From positions 1-10,107 of the forward strand of contig CAAGLJ010000157.1 of NCBI GenBank assembly GCA_900770785.1: a DNA stretch of 10,107 nt. Reading direction: 5' to 3'. Below the pieces are notes generated by a model that was not told the origin of the DNA, ran no database searches, and worked only from the letters and a program-made list of their open reading frames with translations. The DNA comes from Lachnospiraceae bacterium (GTDB taxonomy: Bacteria; Bacillota; Clostridia; Lachnospirales; Lachnospiraceae). The position numbers and the translations under genes were made by a program. Below, piece by piece: positions 5,624-10,107 of the stretch. Position 1 is the first letter of the stretch; the number at the start of each line of letters is the position of its first letter.

Positions 5624-8404
5624 TTACTTATATCTTTTATATCTCCTTTTTTGGGGTCTATAGAGAATTAAAATCATGGCAATCGCACCTGTTCCCAGTG
5701 CAATGAACCATTTAGGATGGATACTGTTGTCACCCGTATTGGGAGAATAATCCTTTTTTCCAGAAACAGAAGTATAATTTACGTTCCCATCCTCAATCAA
5801 TCTGCTGTCATCTTCTCCCATAGCATAGATGGCAAAGGTAGACAAGTGAATTGTTGAAAATTTCACATAAGTACCTTCATTTACCTGCTGAACCAATGTA
5901 GAGGACAAAAGCTCAAGCTGACCATCCTCATCTAGTGCGACCACATGCAGATTACTTCCACTGATATTCCCGGGAAGGGGTACTTTAACCTCCAGAGGTC
6001 TGGTTCCAAAACGGGTGAGGCTGACGGATCCGGTATAATCAACCATAGTCATATCAAAAACGAACATCTCAGGCACACTGTTTCCATAAATTCTCTGGAA
6101 GGCTTCCTGCACCCTGCCTTGATTTCCCGGCTGAATGGTAAGTGTATACTTGCCGTCATAAGGAAGATTTGCCGAAACCTGCTCTGTGGGCCATTCTTCC
6201 AGTGCTGAATTTATCTGTATACCACTTTCATTTTCCACAGGCTGTACTATGGTTTCCAATGTTTTCATCTGTCCGTCGCCATTAGAAACGGCTACCTTAC
6301 CGGTAAAGCCCAGGCTTCCTTTTTCCAGAATGGTACCCTCAGTGGCTACACCTTCATTAAATAAAACAGCTGTCCAGTTTCCCTCAAAGGCCGGTCGCCT
6401 TAACTCCTTATTACTCGCCCTCTGAGAGCGTTCGGTAGCACTTAAAACTGGCAGCTTATATCCTGCAAAAGTTACTACTCTCTCTGTTCCATCCTCTTTA
6501 CAGGAAAAAGCACCCACGCCTATGGACTCCACCGTATCCGCCAGAGTTACTGCTCTTAAGGCAGTATTTTGGAAAGCCCTGTCCTGTATCTCTTTCAGGA
6601 AGTTTCCTCCCTGCAAATCGGACAGCGAGCTGCAATTTAAAAATGCCTCTTCTCCAATCACCTTTAAAGAATCCGGTAAGAACACACCCTGAATCTCATC
6701 ATGCCCCGAAAATACAGCCGGTGCAATGGTTTTTACTCCCTGTGGAATCTCTACAAACCCACTGTTTCCTTTATAGGCTAATAAAATACCGTCGCCTACA
6801 ATCAGAAAATCTCCGCTTCCTGCATTATTTTCCCAATTACTCATCCAGGCGGTGTGGGAGAAGGCAGAGGGTTCAATCCAGGTTAAAGAGGAAGGAATAT
6901 TTACTGTCGCCAGATTATCACAATGATAAAAAGCGGCATAGCCAATTTCCTTTACCCCTTCCGGAAGAGTAATCTCAGTTATTGTACTTCTGGCAAAGGC
7001 AAAATCACCAATACTGGTAATGTTGGATGGAATAGAATATGCTGATAATGCAGTACTGCCATAATAAGCATGAGCACTTATGGAATTTCCAATTATGGCA
7101 TATTTAGGCAGGCTTGTCCCCTTTTCTTCATCCACAAAGGACTGGATAACCTCCATTTCCTCTTCCGCAGAAATATTCCTGTAGGTTGAACCACTGTTTA
7201 CGGTTAAAGAAGAATCCATAAGAATAACGGCCTGCTGACCAACTACGATAGTTTTCCCCAATACTCCCTCTTCTGCATCAAGCAGATCAGTTGGCGGAAT
7301 ATAATCCACATTGCTGGGGTGATTTAAGGCACTGCTCTGATTAGAGGTATTCCCGGTATCGGAAGCGTTATCTGTAGTATCCTTAATCATTTCCACTACT
7401 TGATTGCTTCCACCGACTACAAAAACTTTTCCACTATTTGGGGCGGTACTGTTATCACTTGTTGTACTCTCATCAACGCTGTTATCATCAGTAACAGCCG
7501 TAGCTGTGCTGCTTTCAACAGCCCTTCCCCGATTACTGTTCTTCCAGCTCTGGTAAAAGTCATAAGCAACCGTTCCTTCATCTGCCTTGATGGTAAGATT
7601 TGCACAGCCATCAAATGCGGTAGAATGAATGTACGCAACAGAAGATGGAATAGCTGCTTCTGCCAAAGCTATACAGTTTTCAAAGGCCTTAGTATCTATA
7701 CTTCTGACGGAATAAGGAATATTGATTGTCCCCAATGCCTTGCAATTTGAAAAGGCATAACCGGAAATCTCTCTTAAAGATGAGCTTAAACTGATTTCCT
7801 TTAGTTTTTCATTTCCCCAAAAAGCATAATCCATTATTTTGGTAACAGCAGACGGCATTTCATATTTTTCTGCGTTACTTCCGCCAAAATAACAGTATAA
7901 AACAGATTTATCACTGCTATAGAGGGCACTTCCATCAACCGCAAAATAAGGATTATTCTTATCTACAGAAAGGGTTGAAAGTGAATTGCAGCCAGCAAAA
8001 ACACCTGAACCAAGATTCTTTACATTTCCTTTAAAAGCGATTCTTTTTAAGGAAATGTTATTACTGAACGCTCCATTCCCTATCGTTTCTAAAGAATCAG
8101 GAAGAGCAACCGTAGTCAGACTGGTACAATCCCGAAATGCTCCATATTCAATTTCTTTAACATTCTTTCCAATAGAAACGGATGTTATGTTCGTATTTCC
8201 GGCAAAAGCCTCCGCACCGATTTTCTTTATCTCGGACGGAATAGACACGGTGGAAGCCGTGCCTACATATTTTACTAATATTCCGTTATCTACCTGAAAA
8301 TCGGCAGAAGAGGCTGCACTGGTCTGGAAACCGGGAATCTGTGTAATCATGAATGCGGTTACCAGAAGCAGCGCACCTAATATTTTTCTCATTTTTCCTG
8401 CCAT
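5624..8404 (-). CDS. BspA-type leucine-rich-repeat surface protein with SPNTG sorting signal
   Basis: A 926-residue secreted, wall-anchored protein. A signal peptide (about 1-32, MAGKMRKILGALLLVTAFMI and on to SAASS) leads into a first block of BspA-like leucine-rich repeats (about 36-285), with units such as IPSEIKKIGAEAFAGN and LPDSLETIGNGAFSNN. A Ser/Thr/Asn/Asp-rich spacer (about 295-370) and a second repeat block (about 437-648) follow. A C-terminal domain (about 780-885, VKVPLPGNISGSNLHVVALDEDGQLELL, HLSTFAIYAMGED) is shared in outline with the gene upstream. The end is SPNTG (887-891), a hydrophobic segment (about 899-915) and a basic tail. SPxTG resembles the sites cut by Clostridioides difficile sortase B. 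Such proteins typically bind host or bacterial surfaces; the ligand here is unknown. The start has GGAAAG upstream. It follows the preceding gene by 27 bp, and its stop lies about 50 bp before the subtilase start, so the three formed an operon. Confidence 0.88.
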   Translation of the reverse strand: MAGKMRKILGALLLVTAFMITQIPGFQTSAASSADFQVDNGILVKYVGTASTVSIPSEIKKIGAEAFAGNTNITSVSIGKNVKEIEYGAFRDCTSLTTVALPDSLETIGNGAFSNNISLKRIAFKGNVKNLGSGVFAGCNSLSTLSVDKNNPYFAVDGSALYSSDKSVLYCYFGGSNAEKYEMPSAVTKIMDYAFWGNEKLKEISLSSSLREISGYAFSNCKALGTINIPYSVRSIDTKAFENCIALAEAAIPSSVAYIHSTAFDGCANLTIKADEGTVAYDFYQSWKNSNRGRAVESSTATAVTDDNSVDESTTSDNSTAPNSGKVFVVGGSNQVVEMIKDTTDNASDTGNTSNQSSALNHPSNVDYIPPTDLLDAEEGVLGKTIVVGQQAVILMDSSLTVNSGSTYRNISAEEEMEVIQSFVDEEKGTSLPKYAIIGNSISAHAYYGSTALSAYSIPSNITSIGDFAFARSTITEITLPEGVKEIGYAAFYHCDNLATVNIPSSLTWIEPSAFSHTAWMSNWENNAGSGDFLIVGDGILLAYKGNSGFVEIPQGVKTIAPAVFSGHDEIQGVFLPDSLKVIGEEAFLNCSSLSDLQGGNFLKEIQDRAFQNTALRAVTLADTVESIGVGAFSCKEDGTERVVTFAGYKLPVLSATERSQRASNKELRRPAFEGNWTAVLFNEGVATEGTILEKGSLGFTGKVAVSNGDGQMKTLETIVQPVENESGIQINSALEEWPTEQVSANLPYDGKYTLTIQPGNQGRVQEAFQRIYGNSVPEMFVFDMTMVDYTGSVSLTRFGTRPLEVKVPLPGNISGSNLHVVALDEDGQLELLSSTLVQQVNEGTYVKFSTIHLSTFAIYAMGEDDSRLIEDGNVNYTSVSGKKDYSPNTGDNSIHPKWFIALGTGAIAMILILYRPQKRRYKRYK

Positions 8405-8431
8405 GCTTCTTTCCTTTCCTATCCTGCGGTC

Positions 8432-10091
8432 TTAGGACAATTTGGTCTTATACTTAGGATCTCTCTTCAGGAAAAGAATCATTGATATACTTGCCAGACC
8501 AATACTCAGGAACCATTTGGGATGGATTCCATCACCAGTCTTCGGCGTAGTGTCTAAAACATCCCCTGCAGCCAGGTTACCTGTATCTACATAAACAACG
8601 TAGGGTGAGAAATGGGTTGCCGTAAAACTCATACAGGGCACACCATTCATGGTGACAAATTTCACTCCAAGCTTATCCAGTGCACCATCGACTACACCTG
8701 CAATTTTATTATTACCTGCATAAGCTCTTAAGGCATCCGGTATCGGCATGGTAATGTTGACCTTAAGACCTGTGGTATCCGTAATCTTCGTGTTACCCGT
8801 TGAGTCATAAAGTGTGATATCCATTGCCGCAAACTTAATGGGTGTCATATCACCATATTCATTTTGTAAAGCCCTTAATGCCGCTTCTGTTGCTTCAGCA
8901 GTTTCCGTAATTTTAACAATAAATCCATCAGTAGAGCCACTTACGTAGGCAGAAGCCTGATCCGTATCAGAGATTCCCGGTCGGGTAATAATGATACTGG
9001 TTTTATTGTTGGATGGTGTTCCTGTCGTAGCTGTACCACCCGTTCCACCTGTTCCGGCTGCTCCTGTATTGGAATAGGTTGCCTCTACTGTAGCATTAGC
9101 CGCAGGCATAGTAATCGTCGTCGTTGTGGAGGTTGAACTTTCAATGGTCAAACCGGCTGTACTGCTGGTCCATCTGTAGAACTTCTTACCTGTCGGAGCA
9201 TCAACAGCGGAAATAGTAACCTTAGTACCTGCCGCATAGCTTCCGCTTCCGCTTCCGTACTTAACCTCCAGTCTGTACTGTCCTGTGTAATTAGCAATTA
9301 CCGTTGCATCACTTGCAGGCATAATCAAAGTGGTCGTTGTCTTGGTTGCATCATCAAAAATAACATTGGTATTGGAGCTGCTCCAGTTAGCAAACATACT
9401 TCCTGTAGAGCCGCCTGTCGCCATAATGCTGACCTTCTGTCCTGCAATGTATCTTCCGCTTCCGTTACCACCGGTTACGGTTAAGGTATATAATTTATTG
9501 CCATCCTTATCATAATCCGGAATACCGTCTCCGTTGACATCAATACCGCCGTTTACTTCCGTTCCGTTCGGCTTACCTCCGTTATTACCTGTTGTACCGC
9601 CAGAGTTGTTTCCGCCCTGATTATTTCCTCCTTGATTATTTCCCCCCTGATTATTGGGATCAATATCATAAAGTGCAATAATGTCGGTATCCTGCTGAAT
9701 ATCCTTATGAGATTTATTCCAGCCTGTAAAGACATATCCGGCTCTCGTAGGATTTGTGTCCGGCAGCTCTGCATTTTTTCCTTTTTCCACGTACTGAACG
9801 TCCGTTAAAGCTGTAATACCATCATAGTCAAAGAACTGTACTCTGTATACATCATTCAGCGCCTCAAGGTATACATTATCATACAGACTGGCAATCTTCT
9901 TTGCCGTATTGTATGCTGCCGAATCATTATAGGCATAAACCGTTACCGAAGGGGTATTCTCAAAGGCATCTGTAGCCAGACTGACCTCTCTTCCGTAAAT
10001 AGACACTCTCAGGTTATTAGGTGCCCCCTCAGCAAAGGCTTTCAGTCCGATGGTTCGGATACTGGTAGGAAGAATGACATCAGACAGACTT
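8432..10091 (-). CDS. LRR / InlB-repeat surface protein with TPKTG sorting signal, 5' end missing
   Basis: The frame is open from the genomic end at 10091 to the stop at 8432 (552 visible residues), so the N-terminus and signal peptide are lost beyond the contig end. A GTG at 10006 is internal, because the preceding codons read LSDVILPTSIRTIGLKAF, a BspA-type leucine-rich repeat. Domains in visible numbering: LRR remnant (1-80); an InlB-type B-repeat (about 81-142, ending PTRAGYVFTGWN...DIIALYD); an Asn/Gln/Gly linker of NNQGG units (about 145-180); an acidic DVNGDGIPDYDKDGN loop (about 184-198) like EF-hand/dockerin calcium sites; two related beta repeats (about 200-268 and 271-339, pattern GSGxYxAGxxVxI...MPAxxATVxAxY); a C-terminal domain with HFSPYVVYVD; and TPKTG (515-519) before a hydrophobic segment and basic tail. 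A sortase-anchored adhesin is likely; the ligand is unknown. Confidence 0.87.
9596..9655 (-). repeat. 15-bp tandem repeats encoding NNQGG
   Basis: Three successive 15-bp units (9641-9655, 9626-9640, 9611-9625) encode NNQGG, and a fourth degenerate unit (9596-9610) encodes NNSGG. They form the flexible linker between the InlB-type repeat and the beta repeats. The units differ mainly at third codon positions. Copy-number change would keep the frame. Confidence 0.75.
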
Positions 10092-10107
10092 AGATCGGAA
10101 GAGCGTC
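10092..10107 (+). other. Illumina adapter remnant at contig end
   Basis: AGATCGGAAGAGCGTC is identical to the first 16 bases of the TruSeq universal adapter as read through an insert. It sits at the very end of the window, directly after an open coding frame. It is sequencing artefact, not genome, and shows that the contig ends here. Confidence 0.93.

Noticed and set aside
8432..10006. A complete 524-residue gene starting at the GTG at 10004-10006
   Set aside because: The upstream codons in the same frame encode a BspA-type leucine-rich repeat up to the contig end, and the translation from GTG lacks a signal peptide. The gene is 5'-truncated.
1..10107. CRISPR arrays, tRNA or rRNA genes
   Set aside because: I saw no spaced direct repeats, tRNA-like sequences or rRNA segments on either strand; the only tandem repeat is the coding NNQGG linker.

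Overview
The window looks like the end of a draft contig from a Gram-positive, flagellated, probably gut-associated clostridium, most likely Lachnospiraceae-like. Signs are strong GGAGG-type ribosome binding sites, BspA-type leucine-rich-repeat surface proteins with (S/T)PxTG sorting signals, a clostridial flagellin and a Re-citrate synthase-like enzyme. The last 16 bases (10092-10107) match the start of the Illumina TruSeq adapter, so the right edge is a contig end with leftover adapter. The left edge cuts a gene.

Left part (1-1850, minus strand): a two-gene unit with a DRE-TIM metallolyase (probably Re-citrate synthase, possibly an isopropylmalate/homocitrate synthase relative) followed by a GntR-family regulator that runs off the window. 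Its promoter (TTGACA, 17 bp, TACAAT) is almost covered by a 40-bp near-perfect palindrome whose core, ATTGTATACAAT, is a GntR-type operator. In the minus direction the same palindrome is followed by a T-rich run, so it can also act as the terminator of the upstream subtilase gene.

Right part (5450-10091, minus strand): two large sortase-type surface proteins with BspA leucine-rich repeats. The first is cut at its 5' end by the contig end. They are followed by the beginning of a third gene, an AprX-like subtilisin. That subtilase stops after its catalytic Asp motif (VAVLDTG) at about 5480. The rest of the same protein (IIFHPDF..., His motif, Ser motif) resumes at about 2670 and runs to 1849. 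The two halves rejoin into a normal subtilase of about 304 residues, so the ancestral operon was probably LRR protein - LRR protein - subtilase.

Between the halves, on the opposite strand, lies about 2.8 kb (roughly 2674-5482) with its own promoter, a small zinc-ribbon protein and a 680-residue flagellin with a gluzincin metalloprotease in its variable region: a flagellinolysin, a flagellin that should build a proteolytic filament. The insert is flanked by an imperfect 9-bp direct repeat and carries a minus-facing terminator at its right edge. It encodes no recombinase or transposase. The main story is therefore a protease-flagellin cassette that has replaced a serine protease by splitting its active site.
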